From contig CAWAND010000010.1 of NCBI GenBank assembly GCA_963783335.1, forward strand, positions 124,001 to 188,000: a stretch of DNA of 64,000 nucleotides, read 5' to 3'. The notes under the pieces were generated by a model. The model was not told the origin of the DNA. It saw only the letters and a program-made list of their open reading frames with translations, and made no database searches. The position numbers and the translations under genes were made by a program. Positions 9,442-17,948 of this stretch are shown in pieces. Each line of letters begins with the position of its first letter. Position 1 is the stretch's first letter. Source of the DNA: CAWAND01 sp963783335. Lineage in GTDB: Bacteria; Chloroflexota; Anaerolineae; Anaerolineales; E44-bin32.

Positions 9442-10359
9442 CTACCCCTCGGCCAGCGCCAGGAAGACATCCTCAAGCGTGGCCTCGGCGGCCGCCACGC
9501 TGACCCCCTGTAATCCGCGTTCCTTGAGCGCCGCCTCCAGATCTGCGCCGTCGACGTCGTTGGCAGTGATGGCGCGCAAGTGATCGGCGGAAAGCCCCGA
9601 GCGAACCACCTGAGGCAAGGACCCAAGCGCGTCCAAGGCCTCGAGCATCGGCTGGCCGTAGACATCCCATGCCTTCCCCGGCAGGCTGGAGCGCTTCAAC
9701 CGCGTGGGGGTGTCCATGGCCAGCAGGCGGCCGCGGCGCATCACCCCAACCCGGTTGCAGTATTCCGCCTCGTCCATGTAGTGGGTGGTAACGAAGGCGG
9801 TGATTCCGCGCTCCGCCAGATCGTAGATAAGGTCCCAGAATGCCCGCCGTGCCGCGGGGTCAACTCCGCTGGTGGGTTCATCGAGGATGACCAGTTCTGG
9901 ATGATGGACAACCGCCGTGGCCAGGGCCAGCCGCTGCCGCCAGCCGAGGGGCAGATCCCCAGCCGGCGATTTGCCGAAAGGACTCAGCCCAAGCTCATCC
10001 ATCAAAGTCCTGGCCGGCGACAAGTCACGCACCCCGTAGATCCCGGCGTAGAAGACGAGGTTCTCCCAGGCGGTCAGCTCGTCGTAGAGAGCGAACTTCT
10101 GAGACATATAGCCGACCCGGCTGCGCACCGACTCGGCTTCGGCCACGACGTCGTGCCCGAGGACGGTCGCTCCGCCTTCGGTTGGCAGGAGCAATCCAAG
10201 CAGCATCCGAATGGTGGTCGTCTTTCCAGAGCCGTTGGGGCCGAGGTAGCCAACCACTTCCCCTTTATGGACCTCCATCGACACATGGTCAACGGCCGTG
10301 AAGTCGCCGAAACGTTTGGTCAAACCGTCGGCTTTGATGACAACATCATTCGCCGCCAT
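9442..10359 (-). CDS. ABC transporter ATP-binding protein, second ATPase of an ABC-2 exporter
   Basis: Cytoplasmic ATPase of about 305 residues. Walker A is GPNGSGKTTTIRMLLGLL, the Q-loop YMSQKFALYDELTAWEN, the signature-like segment is the degenerate LPLGWRQRLALATA in place of LSGGQ, Walker B is LVILDEPTSGVDP and the H-loop FVTTHYMDEAEY. A C-terminal DrrA/YbhF-type extension ends TLEDVFLALAEG. ATG 10359 has GGAGG six bases upstream and overlaps the preceding ATPase gene by 14 nt, implying translational coupling. With its neighbour it corresponds to the two halves that are fused in E. coli YbhF. Probably exports hydrophobic or toxic compounds. Confidence 0.92.
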   Translation of the reverse strand: MAANDVVIKADGLTKRFGDFTAVDHVSMEVHKGEVVGYLGPNGSGKTTTIRMLLGLLLPTEGGATVLGHDVVAEAESVRSRVGYMSQKFALYDELTAWENLVFYAGIYGVRDLSPARTLMDELGLSPFGKSPAGDLPLGWRQRLALATAVVHHPELVILDEPTSGVDPAARRAFWDLIYDLAERGITAFVTTHYMDEAEYCNRVGVMRRGRLLAMDTPTRLKRSSLPGKAWDVYGQPMLEALDALGSLPQVVRSGLSADHLRAITANDVDGADLEAALKERGLQGVSVAAAEATLEDVFLALAEG

Positions 10360-11311
10360 CTTCAGCCTCCGCCGCCAAGGCCGCCTGCTGGGCGTCGATC
10401 TGGGCGATGAACACATCCTCCAGCGTCGGCGGGATGGCCTCCAGCCGCTCGATCTTCCCACCCCGGTCCTTGACCTGTTTCTTCATGCGGGCCTGAACCT
10501 GCTTCAGACGGCCGCTGGCCACCCTCAAGTGGAATCGATCGCCATAGGTTTGGACCCCTTCCACGTCGGGGTCGTCGCGCCCGACCTCTTCGATCAACCG
10601 CCTGGGACCGCCAACCAACTCCAGGATGCGCTCGTTCAGACGCTGGCTGACCGAACCGGGCGTGCCTTCCAGCAGCAGCTTCCCGCTCTCCATGAACCCG
10701 ATGCGTGAGCAGCGCGCGGCTTCGTCCATGTACGGGGTGGTGATGAGCACCGCCACGCCCTGGCGGAGCAGACGGACCAGCAGCTGCCAGAAACTCTGAC
10801 GCGTGACAGGATCCACGCCTCCTGTCGGCTCATCCAGCAGCAGGATTTGGGGGCGGTGCACAAGAGCCGTCGCCAGCCCGAGCTTCTGTTTCATGCCCCC
10901 CGATAGCGCGTCGGCTCGTCGGTCAGCGAAATCATCCAGCTCGACGAAGGCCAGGATCTCCTCGGAGCGTGACTCCCATTCCGAACGAGGCAGGCCGCGC
11001 ACCTCAGCGAAAAAGTGAAGATTTTCACGAACCGTCAGATCGCCGTAGAGACTGAAGCGCTGAGCCAAGTAGCCAATCTGGGCGCGAGCTTGTTCTGTTT
11101 GGGTTGCCATGTCGTATCCGCCCAGGCTGATCGTCCCGGCCTCGGGCTCCAACGCCCCACAGAGAAGTCGAATCGTGGTCGTCTTGCCGGCACCATCCGG
11201 ACCCAGCAGCCCGTAGATCTCACCACCGGCGATGTGCAGCGACATCCCGTCGACGGCTCGCAGATCGCCGAAGCTTCGTACAAGCCCTTCTGCCTCGATC
11301 AACAATGGCAT
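10346..11311 (-). CDS. ABC transporter ATP-binding protein, first ATPase of an ABC-2 exporter
   Basis: 321 residues. Walker A is GPDGAGKTTTIRLLCGAL, the Q-loop YLAQRFSLYGDLTVREN, the canonical signature ALSGGMKQKLGLATA, Walker B ILLLDEPTGGVDP and the H-loop LITTPYMDEAAR. The C-terminal DrrA-type extension ends PPTLEDVFIAQI. It lies 9 nt after the HlyD adaptor gene and overlaps the second ATPase. Its intact signature contrasts with the degenerate one in the partner, which would make an asymmetric ATPase heterodimer if they pair (inference). Confidence 0.93.
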   Translation of the reverse strand: MPLLIEAEGLVRSFGDLRAVDGMSLHIAGGEIYGLLGPDGAGKTTTIRLLCGALEPEAGTISLGGYDMATQTEQARAQIGYLAQRFSLYGDLTVRENLHFFAEVRGLPRSEWESRSEEILAFVELDDFADRRADALSGGMKQKLGLATALVHRPQILLLDEPTGGVDPVTRQSFWQLLVRLLRQGVAVLITTPYMDEAARCSRIGFMESGKLLLEGTPGSVSQRLNERILELVGGPRRLIEEVGRDDPDVEGVQTYGDRFHLRVASGRLKQVQARMKKQVKDRGGKIERLEAIPPTLEDVFIAQIDAQQAALAAEAEDGGE

Positions 11312-11320
11312 GGCGCTGGC

Positions 11321-12571
11321 CTAGTTCAGCTCGAACAACACGTCGGCTGGCATGCCCGGCTTAAGCCGGTTTTGCGTGTCAGAGACCTGCAGCTGCACGG
11401 CGAAGACCGTCGTCTTCCGTCCCTCTTCGGTTTGCACGTTGCGCGGGGTGAATTCCGCCTGGTCGGCAATTTGAGACACCGTGCCAGAGAATGCCACCCC
11501 GGGGAAGGAGTCAACCGTGATTTGCGCCTCGTCCCCCAGGTGAACCTGGCCATAGCGATCCTCCGGCAGGTAGACGGTCAGCGTGAGGGCATCCAGCTGG
11601 CCGATGGTCATCACCACCGAGCCGGGAGTCACCGTCTCACCCGGTTCGACGCTCCGGTTGAGCACCACGCCATCGCTGGCCGCCTTGACGACCAGTTTGT
11701 CGAGCTGCAGATCGATGGCCTTGAGCTGGGCCGCCGTCTGTGCCCTGGCAGCTGCCAACTGCGACTGAGCGGCGGCGACCTTGTCCTGCGCCAGGCGCAG
11801 CTTGTCAGGGTCCGGACCATTCCGGACCTTGTTGTAGTCCGTCTGCGCCTGGTCGACCTGGGCCTGCGCCACCGCCACATTGGCGTCCAGGATCGATTGG
11901 TCGATGTCGGTCGGCGAGCCCTTGTACCAGTTCAGCAGCCGCACGATATCGTCCCGATTCTGGCGGGCGGCGAGCAGGTTGGCCTCGGCTTGGGCGCGCA
12001 CCGGATCCTCCGGATCCTTGTCATCCACGTGGTTCAGGGCGGCTTGTGCCTTGTCGACGGCGTCTTTGGCGAGCACGAGCCGGGCCTCTGTGGCATCAAT
12101 TGTGTCGCGCGAGGCGCGGTTGCCGGTCTGCTGCCATGTATTGCGTTTTTGTGCGTCGTCCAGCGCCTTGCGGGCGTTGGCCAGCGTCTGCATCGCCTTC
12201 GCCGTCACCACGGGCGCCGTCTCGCGCAAATCCGACAGGGATTGCTTGGCAGCGTCAAGCTCGGCTTGGGCACCGTCCTCCGCCGCCTGGCCTGCAGCCT
12301 GGACGCTGGCCCGCTGGGCCATCAGGCCCTGGTCGTCGAGCCGAAGCAGCACATCACCAGATTTCACGCTGTCGCCCTCGTCGACGGCCACCTCGGCCAC
12401 GCGGCCGGCCATCTCGGGCCCGATCAGTATCTGGGTCGCCTCGACGGTCCCCGATGCGGACAATGCGCCGGGGACCGGGCTGGATTGTGCCTGCCAATAG
12501 TAGGCGCCAGCAGCCACCAGAGAAAGAATGACCACCACCGGAACGATGCGAAGCGCGCGATTGTGGGACAT
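11321..12571 (-). CDS. HlyD/YbhG-type membrane-fusion (periplasmic adaptor) protein
   Basis: 416 residues with an N-terminal membrane anchor (RIVPVVVILSLVAAGAYYW). The first half of the biotinyl-lipoyl-like domain (SGTVEATQILIGPEMAGRVAEVAVDEGDSV) is followed by a long coiled-coil hairpin (about 90-270, alternating Ala/Gln/Asp). The second lipoyl half is VVKAASDGVVLNRSVEPGE, then a beta-barrel (VYLPEDRYGQVHLGDEAQITVDSFPG) and the C-terminal RLKPGMPADVLFEL. The ATG has GGAGG seven bases upstream. It lies between the permease and the two ATPases, as in ybhGFSR-type loci. In an organism that may lack a classical outer membrane its partner outside the cytoplasmic membrane is unclear. Confidence 0.9.
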   Translation of the reverse strand: MSHNRALRIVPVVVILSLVAAGAYYWQAQSSPVPGALSASGTVEATQILIGPEMAGRVAEVAVDEGDSVKSGDVLLRLDDQGLMAQRASVQAAGQAAEDGAQAELDAAKQSLSDLRETAPVVTAKAMQTLANARKALDDAQKRNTWQQTGNRASRDTIDATEARLVLAKDAVDKAQAALNHVDDKDPEDPVRAQAEANLLAARQNRDDIVRLLNWYKGSPTDIDQSILDANVAVAQAQVDQAQTDYNKVRNGPDPDKLRLAQDKVAAAQSQLAAARAQTAAQLKAIDLQLDKLVVKAASDGVVLNRSVEPGETVTPGSVVMTIGQLDALTLTVYLPEDRYGQVHLGDEAQITVDSFPGVAFSGTVSQIADQAEFTPRNVQTEEGRKTTVFAVQLQVSDTQNRLKPGMPADVLFELN

Positions 12572-12590
12572 AGTAAGACCTCCAGGACAC

Positions 12591-13726
12591 TCAGTCCAGC
12601 CGCTTCCTGAAGCGGAGGGCGGCCAGCGTCATGACCACCACGGCGAACACAGCCAGGGCTGTGATTTCCGAGGTGAGGCTGGACGCACCCACGCCCTTAA
12701 GAAGGACCGATCGAATGATGATCAGAAAGTAGCGAAGTGGGATGACATATGAAACCAGTCGGAGAACCAGGGGCATCGCCGCCAACGGGAACAGGAAGCC
12801 GGACAGGAACACCGTCGGCAGCAGGGTGAACCAGGAGAGCATCATCGCCTCTTGCTGCGTGCGCGCCATTGTCGATATGAAGAGACCGATCCCCAGCGAC
12901 CCGATCAGAAACAGGCCAGAAAGCGCCATCAGGAGTGTCAGGCTGCCGCGTATGGGCACGCCGAACCACAACGTTCCCACGACCAGGATTTCGACCGTGT
13001 CGAACGTGGCCAGCAGCGTGTAGGGCACCATCTTGCCCACGATCAGCTCCCAACTACGAATGGGAGTGACGATCAACTGTTCGATGGTCCCGCGCTCCTC
13101 TCGCGCACGATCGCCGTGGCGGTCAGCATGGTCGTCAGAAGCTGAAGGATCATCCCAATCAAGGCCGGCACCATGAACACGGCGCTGATGAGGTCGGGGT
13201 TGTACCAGACGCGGGTTCGGACCTGGACGGCGGGATGGAACGCGCTGGCCAGCCCCTTGCGCTGCAGGGTCTGCAGGGTCAGTTGGGTGCTGTGCGACTG
13301 GCCGATGAGCTCGGCCGCCGCCAGGGAGGTAGAGGCCACGTTGGGATCGGAGCCATCCAATATGAATGCCACCGTCGCCGTCTGGCCGGAGGACACCAAG
13401 TCGCCATACTCCGGAGGGATGATCAAACCGGCCTGGGCTCTGCCATCATCAATCAGCTTTTGCAGCTCGGATTGGGATGAGACATCAAAGCTCAGTTTGA
13501 AGTAGTCGGCCGCCCGGTAGGCGTCCAGCAGGGCCCGAGCCTGGGGGCTGCGGTCCTGATCGAAGACCGCCATGGGGACATCCCGCACATCGGTCGTGGC
13601 CGTGTACCCTAGCAGGAACATTTGGACCACGGGGATGACGAAAGTGATCACCAGCGTGCGCGGATCGCGGATGATCTGAATGAACTCCTTGCGAATGACC
13701 GCCAGCAAGCGGCTGCCTGCCATCAT
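12591..13726 (-). CDS. ABC-2 type exporter permease (YbhS/YbhR-like), frameshifted
   Basis: The start region RKEFIQIIRDPRTLVITFVIPVVQMFLLG is the first membrane helix. An extracytoplasmic domain follows (VAVFDQDRSPQARAL-type fold), then PALIGMILQLLTTMLTATAIVRER. The frame breaks near 13100; the next frame supplies GTIEQLIVTPIRSWELIVGK and four to five further helices. One missing base in CGAGAGGAGCGCG restores the expected ER-x-GTxEQL motif of ABC-2 permeases. It is the only permease in the operon, so the transporter may be a homodimer. The start lies 3 nt after the regulator's stop, a tight operon. Confidence 0.85.
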
Positions 13727-13729
13727 GGG

Positions 13730-14338
13730 CTACGCCCCTTCCTCGAGGACGCCGAACAAGAAGATTTCACCCAGCTGAGTAACATCCTCCTGAGACACAT
13801 CGAACCCTGCGACATCGCGCAAGAGAGCCGCCGTAAGCACGTAAGAAAAGAAGAGACCAAAGAAAGCCCGGGCCAGAAGCACGGGGCGCATCGGCCGCAA
13901 ACGACCATCGGCCTTCTTCAGACGTTCGATAAATGCCATCAGCTGCGGCAGAAAGAGCTGACCGATGGTACCGGCGTGCCGAGCCTGGAATTCGATCAAT
14001 TCGATGAACATGAGGCGGAAGTTGTCGAATTGGTCGGCGGCGGCGTCCACCATGCGCACGAGCGAATCCTGAATGATGGCCTCCACCGTGTCCCCCTCCG
14101 CATGCGACAGTGCTCCGATGATGGCCCGGTGGGGAACCCGCTCCGAGAGCAGGGCCACAAACAAGGCTTCCTTGCTATCAAAGTGGTTGTAGATCGTGCC
14201 GGGGGTGATCCCGGCACGACCGGCCACCTGGCGCATCGAGGTCCCGTGATAGCCCTGGGTCAGGAACAGCTCAAACGCCGCATCAAGCAGCCTCACTTCG
14301 GTGGGTTCGTCGGGAGGAGATGAAACGTTGTCGGCCAC
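13730..14338 (-). CDS. TetR/AcrR-family transcriptional regulator of the exporter operon
   Basis: About 202 residues. The N-terminal HTH is LLDAAFELFLTQGYHGTSM then RQVAGRAGITPGTIYNHFDS, a textbook TetR domain. The C-terminal helical ligand domain includes LMAFIERLKKADGRLRPM and LARAFFGLFFSYVLTAALL. I place the start at GTG 14338 because GGGAG precedes it by eight bases and the operator and promoter lie just upstream; the longer frame would run through the promoter. As first gene of the minus-strand operon it probably represses itself and the exporter until an inducer binds. Confidence 0.92.
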   Translation of the reverse strand: MADNVSSPPDEPTEVRLLDAAFELFLTQGYHGTSMRQVAGRAGITPGTIYNHFDSKEALFVALLSERVPHRAIIGALSHAEGDTVEAIIQDSLVRMVDAAADQFDNFRLMFIELIEFQARHAGTIGQLFLPQLMAFIERLKKADGRLRPMRPVLLARAFFGLFFSYVLTAALLRDVAGFDVSQEDVTQLGEIFLFGVLEEGA

Positions 14339-14350
14339 GGGTTTTGCTCC

Positions 14351-14370
14351 CTGAACGTACGTTTGTTCAG
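14351..14370 (-). promoter_or_regulatory. Probable TetR operator
   Basis: CTGAACGTACGTTTGTTCAG has 6-bp perfect arms (CTGAAC/GTTCAG). It covers the region from the predicted transcription start to about +20 of the regulator promoter, the usual site for TetR autorepression. Confidence 0.6.
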
Positions 14371-14375
14371 AGCCC

Positions 14376-14404
14376 AGCATACGACCGATGCCGGTCGGTG
14401 TCAA
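14376..14404 (-). promoter_or_regulatory. Sigma-70 promoter of the tetR-exporter operon
   Basis: On the minus strand TTGACA (14404-14399), a 17-bp spacer and TATGCT (14381-14376) form a near-consensus promoter directly upstream of the operator. Confidence 0.75.
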
Positions 14405-14409
14405 GAATC

Positions 14410-14435
14410 AAAAAGCCCCGGCATTCAGCCGGGGC
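14410..14435 (-). terminator. Rho-independent terminator
   Basis: An 8-bp stem GCCCCGGC/GCCGGGGC with a 5-nt loop is followed on the minus strand by TTTTT. It ends the small-membrane-protein transcript just before the exporter promoter. Confidence 0.8.
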
Positions 14436-14455
14436 CTCACGCGCTGGAAGCCGTC

Positions 14456-14692
14456 TTATTCTTCGTCAGGCGATGCCAGATCGGCCACCTGGCGCAGCAT
14501 CCCCAACACGAGCAATCCCAAGCGCAAGCCCTCGCCGGGGCTAAGGCTGACCTCGCCTCCCTGTCGCTCGGCCCGCTGGGCGATCAGGTAGGCCACGCCC
14601 ATGCCGGTCACGGCACCGATCAGGCTCCCGATGAGAAGCGTGCGGCCCGTCTTGCCGTTGGCCCGAACATCCAGGGGTGCGTCATCGCTCAT
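14456..14692 (-). CDS. Small single-helix membrane protein, unknown function
   Basis: 78 residues beginning MSDDAPLDVRANG, with one glycine-rich transmembrane helix (TLLIGSLIGAVTGMGVAYLI) and a second hydrophobic stretch (LRLGLLVLGMLRQVADL), ending in acidic residues. The glycine zipper resembles YtxH-like or small envelope proteins. It starts 2 nt after the preceding gene's stop, so the two are co-transcribed, and it is followed by a strong terminator. No function can be assigned. Confidence 0.7.
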   Translation of the reverse strand: MSDDAPLDVRANGKTGRTLLIGSLIGAVTGMGVAYLIAQRAERQGGEVSLSPGEGLRLGLLVLGMLRQVADLASPDEE

Positions 14693-14694
14693 GG

Positions 14695-15147
14695 TCAGGA
14701 TCCCTTTCGGCGGCGGAAGATTGACAACAAGATATCGATGCCTGTGCGCCCGGCGGCGCGCGCCGAATCACCCATCAGCCAGGGCTGCACGGCGGCGTCA
14801 GCGCCTCGTCGTACCGACCACTGCACACGGTAGACAAGGCTCTGCAGGCGTCTGGAAACCTCGGGCAGACGACGGATCAGCAGGATGATTCCCACACTGA
14901 TCGCAGCGAACAGGATGAGCGGAATCAAACTGGCGACCAACACCGGCAGGATCAGAAAGATGGTGGAGGCGTCGGCCCAGGCGCGGGTTGTGGCCATGCC
15001 CGTGCCCCACAGCCCCCAGGCGGCGCCGACAACGGCCGCCAATCCAAGGGCCAGAGGCAGATAGATTTCGAGCCACACCTGCCGGCGAAAAGCCGACCGA
15101 GTGACGGGATTGACTTCCGGGGCGCGCCACTTCTTTCGATCACTCAT
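14695..15147 (-). CDS. Membrane protein with two or three transmembrane helices, unknown function
   Basis: 150 residues. A basic N terminus (MSDRKKWRAPEVNPVTRSAF) is followed by helices around 30-50 (LALGLAAVVGAAWGLWG) and 65-92 (FLILPVLVASLIPLILFAAI, ISVGIILLI), then a basic amphipathic C-terminal region. It forms a two-gene unit with the following 78-residue protein. Divergent from the flippase-like gene with a 73-nt shared upstream region containing TAGAAT on this strand. Confidence 0.72.
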   Translation of the reverse strand: MSDRKKWRAPEVNPVTRSAFRRQVWLEIYLPLALGLAAVVGAAWGLWGTGMATTRAWADASTIFLILPVLVASLIPLILFAAISVGIILLIRRLPEVSRRLQSLVYRVQWSVRRGADAAVQPWLMGDSARAAGRTGIDILLSIFRRRKGS

Positions 15148-15205
15148 ATTACGCCTATTCTAGCATGACCTTCCCCGCGGATCGTCTGCTTGTGCCGTCT
15201 TCGGC

Positions 15206-15211
15206 TACAAT
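15206..15211 (+). promoter_or_regulatory. -10 element TACAAT of a near-leaderless mRNA
   Basis: TACAAT ends 9 nt before ATG 15221 and no ribosome-binding site is present, so transcription probably starts at or next to the start codon. Confidence 0.45.
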
Positions 15212-15220
15212 CCCCACGCA

Positions 15221-16255
15221 ATGCAACGTGCCAAACGCAGCCTCCTCCTCGGTTTCTTGCTCGGCGCCCTGGTACTGGGACTCACGGCCCTGGCCGGCGA
15301 CCTGCGCCAGGTGGCAGGTCACATCGGTGCCTTCGATTGGCAGCTGGCTCCGTGGATCCTGGGGGCGGCCTGCTTCAGCTACACGGTCCGTTTCATCAAG
15401 TGGCACTACCTGGTTCGTCGTTCCGGCGCAGTCCATCTGGGGCGCGGGGAGGACGCACGCATCTTCTTGTCCGGCTTTCCTCTTTCGGTAACCCCCGGGA
15501 AAGTCGGCGAGGCCCTCAAGGCAGTCTGGCTCAACCAGGCCTCCGGACTGCCGGTGAGCAGCGGCCTTTCCGTGGTTCTGGCCGACCGCCTTAGCGACGG
15601 ACTGGCCATGGTCCTCCTGTCGACGGCAGGCGTGCTGGCGCTGCCTGGCGCCTGGCCGGCCTTCGGCTTGGCCGCCGGCGCCCTCCTGCTGGTGGTCATC
15701 CTGAGTCAATTCCGGCAGCTGACCGTGCGCCTGCTCGGGCTCGGGAGCCGGCTGCCGCTGGTGGGCGACCTGGTGCCCGCCGCCATCCGATTCTACGAAG
15801 CCGCCCACAGCTTGCTTCGCCCCATGACGACCCTGGTGGCGGTTCTCCTGGGCGGGGCGGCATGGTTCGGGGAGGGTGCCGCCACTTTCGGCGTGCTGGT
15901 GGGGCTGGGACTGACCCCCTCAACCAGCCTCTTGTCCTTGGCCGTGTTCGCCTTCGCTTTCTCGACCATCATCGGCGCCTTGTCCGCTCTCCCCGGCGGC
16001 CTGGGCGCCACCGAAGCCAGCCTGGCCGGCCTATTGGTGCTGTTGGTGCCTTTGCCCACCGCCACCGCCGCTGCGGCCACCTTACTCCTCCGCCTGGCCA
16101 CCCTGTGGTTTGCGGTCCTCATCGGCCTGGTCGCTTGGGCGCTGTCGCCGAATCTTGTGCTTGCCAGGCGCCGCACCCCATCGGCCGACTTTGTGAAGGA
16201 TGGCACAATCGATCCTGGGCTGACAGGCCAGGACAACCAGGGGCAGCGGGTATGA
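15221..16255 (+). CDS. Flippase-like (LPG synthase transmembrane domain / UPF0104) membrane protein
   Basis: 344 residues with about eight transmembrane helices (LLLGFLLGALVLGLTALAG near the N terminus; LAVFAFAFSTIIGALSALPG near 245). Family motifs are RFIKWHYLVRR, SGFPLSVTPGKVGEALKAVW (the conserved P-x-K-x-GE segment) and LPGGLGATEASLAGLL. The family includes the membrane domain of MprF and putative polyprenyl-lipid flippases. There is no catalytic domain, so this is likely a lipid or glycolipid translocase. Its TGA overlaps the ATG of the PHP gene (ATGA), indicating coupling. Confidence 0.85.
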   Translation: MQRAKRSLLLGFLLGALVLGLTALAGDLRQVAGHIGAFDWQLAPWILGAACFSYTVRFIKWHYLVRRSGAVHLGRGEDARIFLSGFPLSVTPGKVGEALKAVWLNQASGLPVSSGLSVVLADRLSDGLAMVLLSTAGVLALPGAWPAFGLAAGALLLVVILSQFRQLTVRLLGLGSRLPLVGDLVPAAIRFYEAAHSLLRPMTTLVAVLLGGAAWFGEGAATFGVLVGLGLTPSTSLLSLAVFAFAFSTIIGALSALPGGLGATEASLAGLLVLLVPLPTATAAAATLLLRLATLWFAVLIGLVAWALSPNLVLARRRTPSADFVKDGTIDPGLTGQDNQGQRV

Positions 16256-16935
16256 CCATGGACCCGGATCCCCGGTGGACGATCGAGCTCCACTGCCACA
16301 CCTATCATTCGCCCGACAGCCTGGTGCTCCCGCGGCAGCTGCTTGCCACCTGCCGGCAGCGAGGCATCGATCGCGTGGCGATCACCGATCACAATCGACT
16401 GGCCGGCGCAAGGGAGGCGGCCGCCCTCCACCCTGAGATGGTCATCCTGGGCGAGGAGATCATGACCACGCAGGGTGAGCTGTTGGCGTTCTTCGTGCGG
16501 GAGGAGATACCTGCAGGTTTGACGCCCGAGGAATCCATCCGCCGCCTGCGCCAGCAGGACGCTTTCATCAGCGTGTCTCATCCATTCGACGCTGCACGCC
16601 ATGGGTCTTGGGAGCTCGCCGATCTGGAGCGGATCCTGCCCTTGGTCGACGCCCTGGAGATCTTCAACGCGCGGACCCTGACAAACGGTCCCAACCAGCG
16701 AGCGGACGCCTTGGCCAGGAAAGCCGCCCTGCTGGGGACCAGTGGATCCGACGCGCATACCTGCGCTGAGCTGGGCCGAGCGGCAATGGAGCTGCACCCG
16801 TTTGATGACGCCGCAAGCCTTCGCCTGTCCCTGGCGCAGGCTCGCATAAGAAGGCGTCGGTCGTCCCCGTTGGTGCATTTGGCCTCGCGCTACGCGGTGT
16901 GGCGCAAGCGGCTGGGGTGGCAGCCACCCGGTTAG
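16252..16935 (+). CDS. PHP-domain metal-dependent phosphoesterase
   Basis: 227 residues. PHP motifs are ELHCHTYHSPDS (metal ligands HxH and Asp), VAITDHNRLAGA (DH motif), VILGEEIMTTQGELLAFFV (Glu ligand), FISVSHPFD, ALEIFNAR and GTSGSDAHTCAELG (final DxH). This is the YciV/TrpH-like stand-alone PHP type, which hydrolyses phosphoesters such as 3',5'-bisphosphonucleotides. The start at ATG 16252 overlaps the flippase stop by 4 nt. The C-terminal ~30 residues are basic. Confidence 0.9.
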   Translation: MTMDPDPRWTIELHCHTYHSPDSLVLPRQLLATCRQRGIDRVAITDHNRLAGAREAAALHPEMVILGEEIMTTQGELLAFFVREEIPAGLTPEESIRRLRQQDAFISVSHPFDAARHGSWELADLERILPLVDALEIFNARTLTNGPNQRADALARKAALLGTSGSDAHTCAELGRAAMELHPFDDAASLRLSLAQARIRRRRSSPLVHLASRYAVWRKRLGWQPPG

Positions 16936-17052
16936 GCAGGCCGACGGTCTGTCGGAGGACCGAGGGCAGGCTGCAAATCGCTCAGCGCTGCGCCGGTCGC
17001 CGGCGGATCTCAGGCACTGGTCCTGCCCCAACCTCGTCGCCCCGCTCTACCT

Positions 17053-17058
17053 TATAAT
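17053..17058 (+). promoter_or_regulatory. -10 element TATAAT of a leaderless mRNA
   Basis: A perfect TATAAT lies 7 nt before ATG 17066, leaving no room for a ribosome-binding site, so the PIG-L mRNA is predicted to be leaderless. No clear -35 is seen. Confidence 0.55.
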
Positions 17059-17065
17059 CCGCCCC

Positions 17066-17809
17066 ATGCCACAACACATCTACCTTTCCGCCCACCTTGA
17101 CGACGCCGTCTACTCATGTGGGGGTCTGATCCACCACCAGGTCCAGTCGGGGGATGCCTGCACGGTCCTGACCGTCTTCGCCGGCGAACCTTCCCCGGGC
17201 GCTCTGTCAGCTTTCGCCCAGGAGCTCCACCGCCGGTGGGAGACCCCTGATGGACCTGTGGCGCGCCGCCGGGAGGAGGACCTGGCGGCCTGCGGCCAGC
17301 TGGGAGCAGCCGCGCTGCATTTTGGGCTGCCCGAGGCGGTGTACCGAAAGGGAGAAGCCGGGAGCCACCTCTACCCCAGCGAAGAAGCCATCTTCGGCCA
17401 GGTTCACCCCGATGATCGGCCCCTGGTGAACGCACTGACGGATGCGCTGGCCGAAGTGGGCCTCGCCGGCGCCCACATCTACGCTCCGTTGGCGATCGGG
17501 GGGCACATCGACCACCGCATCCTGCATGCGGCCGCCAAAGGTTTGGGCCAGCCGCTCTGGTACTATCGCGATTTGCCCTACGCCATGCGCGGCGCCGAAC
17601 TTCCCGAAGGCGCAAGGCGACCCAAAGGTGTGGAATTTATCCGCCCCATAGACCCCGAGGATTTGACGGCCTGGGTCGAGGCCGCAGCCAGCTACCAATC
17701 CCAAGTATCGACCTTCTGGGACAGTGTCGAATCGATGGCTCAGGAGTTCAGCGCCTACCTCCACCAACAAGGCGGCATGCATATTCTGGCACCGGCGAGT
17801 GATGTTTGA
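17066..17809 (+). CDS. PIG-L/LmbE-family deacetylase
   Basis: 247 residues. The zinc motif is LSAHLDDAVYSCGG near the N terminus (family AHPDD) and the third ligand is in AIGGHIDHRILHAAA near residue 150. Also typical are RREEDLAACGQLGA and YRDLPYAM. The family removes N-acetyl from GlcNAc-linked substrates (GlcNAc-PI, GlcNAc-malate in bacillithiol synthesis, antibiotics); the substrate here is unknown. Separate transcription unit with a leaderless promoter. Confidence 0.9.
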   Translation: MPQHIYLSAHLDDAVYSCGGLIHHQVQSGDACTVLTVFAGEPSPGALSAFAQELHRRWETPDGPVARRREEDLAACGQLGAAALHFGLPEAVYRKGEAGSHLYPSEEAIFGQVHPDDRPLVNALTDALAEVGLAGAHIYAPLAIGGHIDHRILHAAAKGLGQPLWYYRDLPYAMRGAELPEGARRPKGVEFIRPIDPEDLTAWVEAAASYQSQVSTFWDSVESMAQEFSAYLHQQGGMHILAPASDV

Positions 17810-17862
17810 GGCCGATTCTGGGGCGAATCCGACCAATCTATGGTACGATCTGGGTGCGGCAC

Positions 17863-17878
17863 GGGAACATATGTTCCC
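17863..17878. promoter_or_regulatory. Perfect 16-bp palindrome with a LexA-box-like core upstream of greA
   Basis: GGGAACATATGTTCCC contains GAAC-ATAT-GTTC, the core of Gram-positive-type LexA boxes (GAAC-N4-GTTC). It ends 15 nt upstream of the predicted greA -35. LexA is only one candidate; any dimeric regulator would fit. Confidence 0.4.
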
Positions 17879-17893
17879 ATAACCCGGGGCGAC

Positions 17894-17922
17894 TAGACAG
17901 CCAAGCGCAGTTGTGCTATGAT
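17894..17922 (+). promoter_or_regulatory. greA promoter
   Basis: TAGACA, a 17-bp spacer and TATGAT give a good sigma-70 promoter about 115 nt before the greA start. Transcription should begin near 17929. Confidence 0.65.
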
Positions 17923-17948
17923 CTTTGCCGGATTGAGACCGGACAAGG

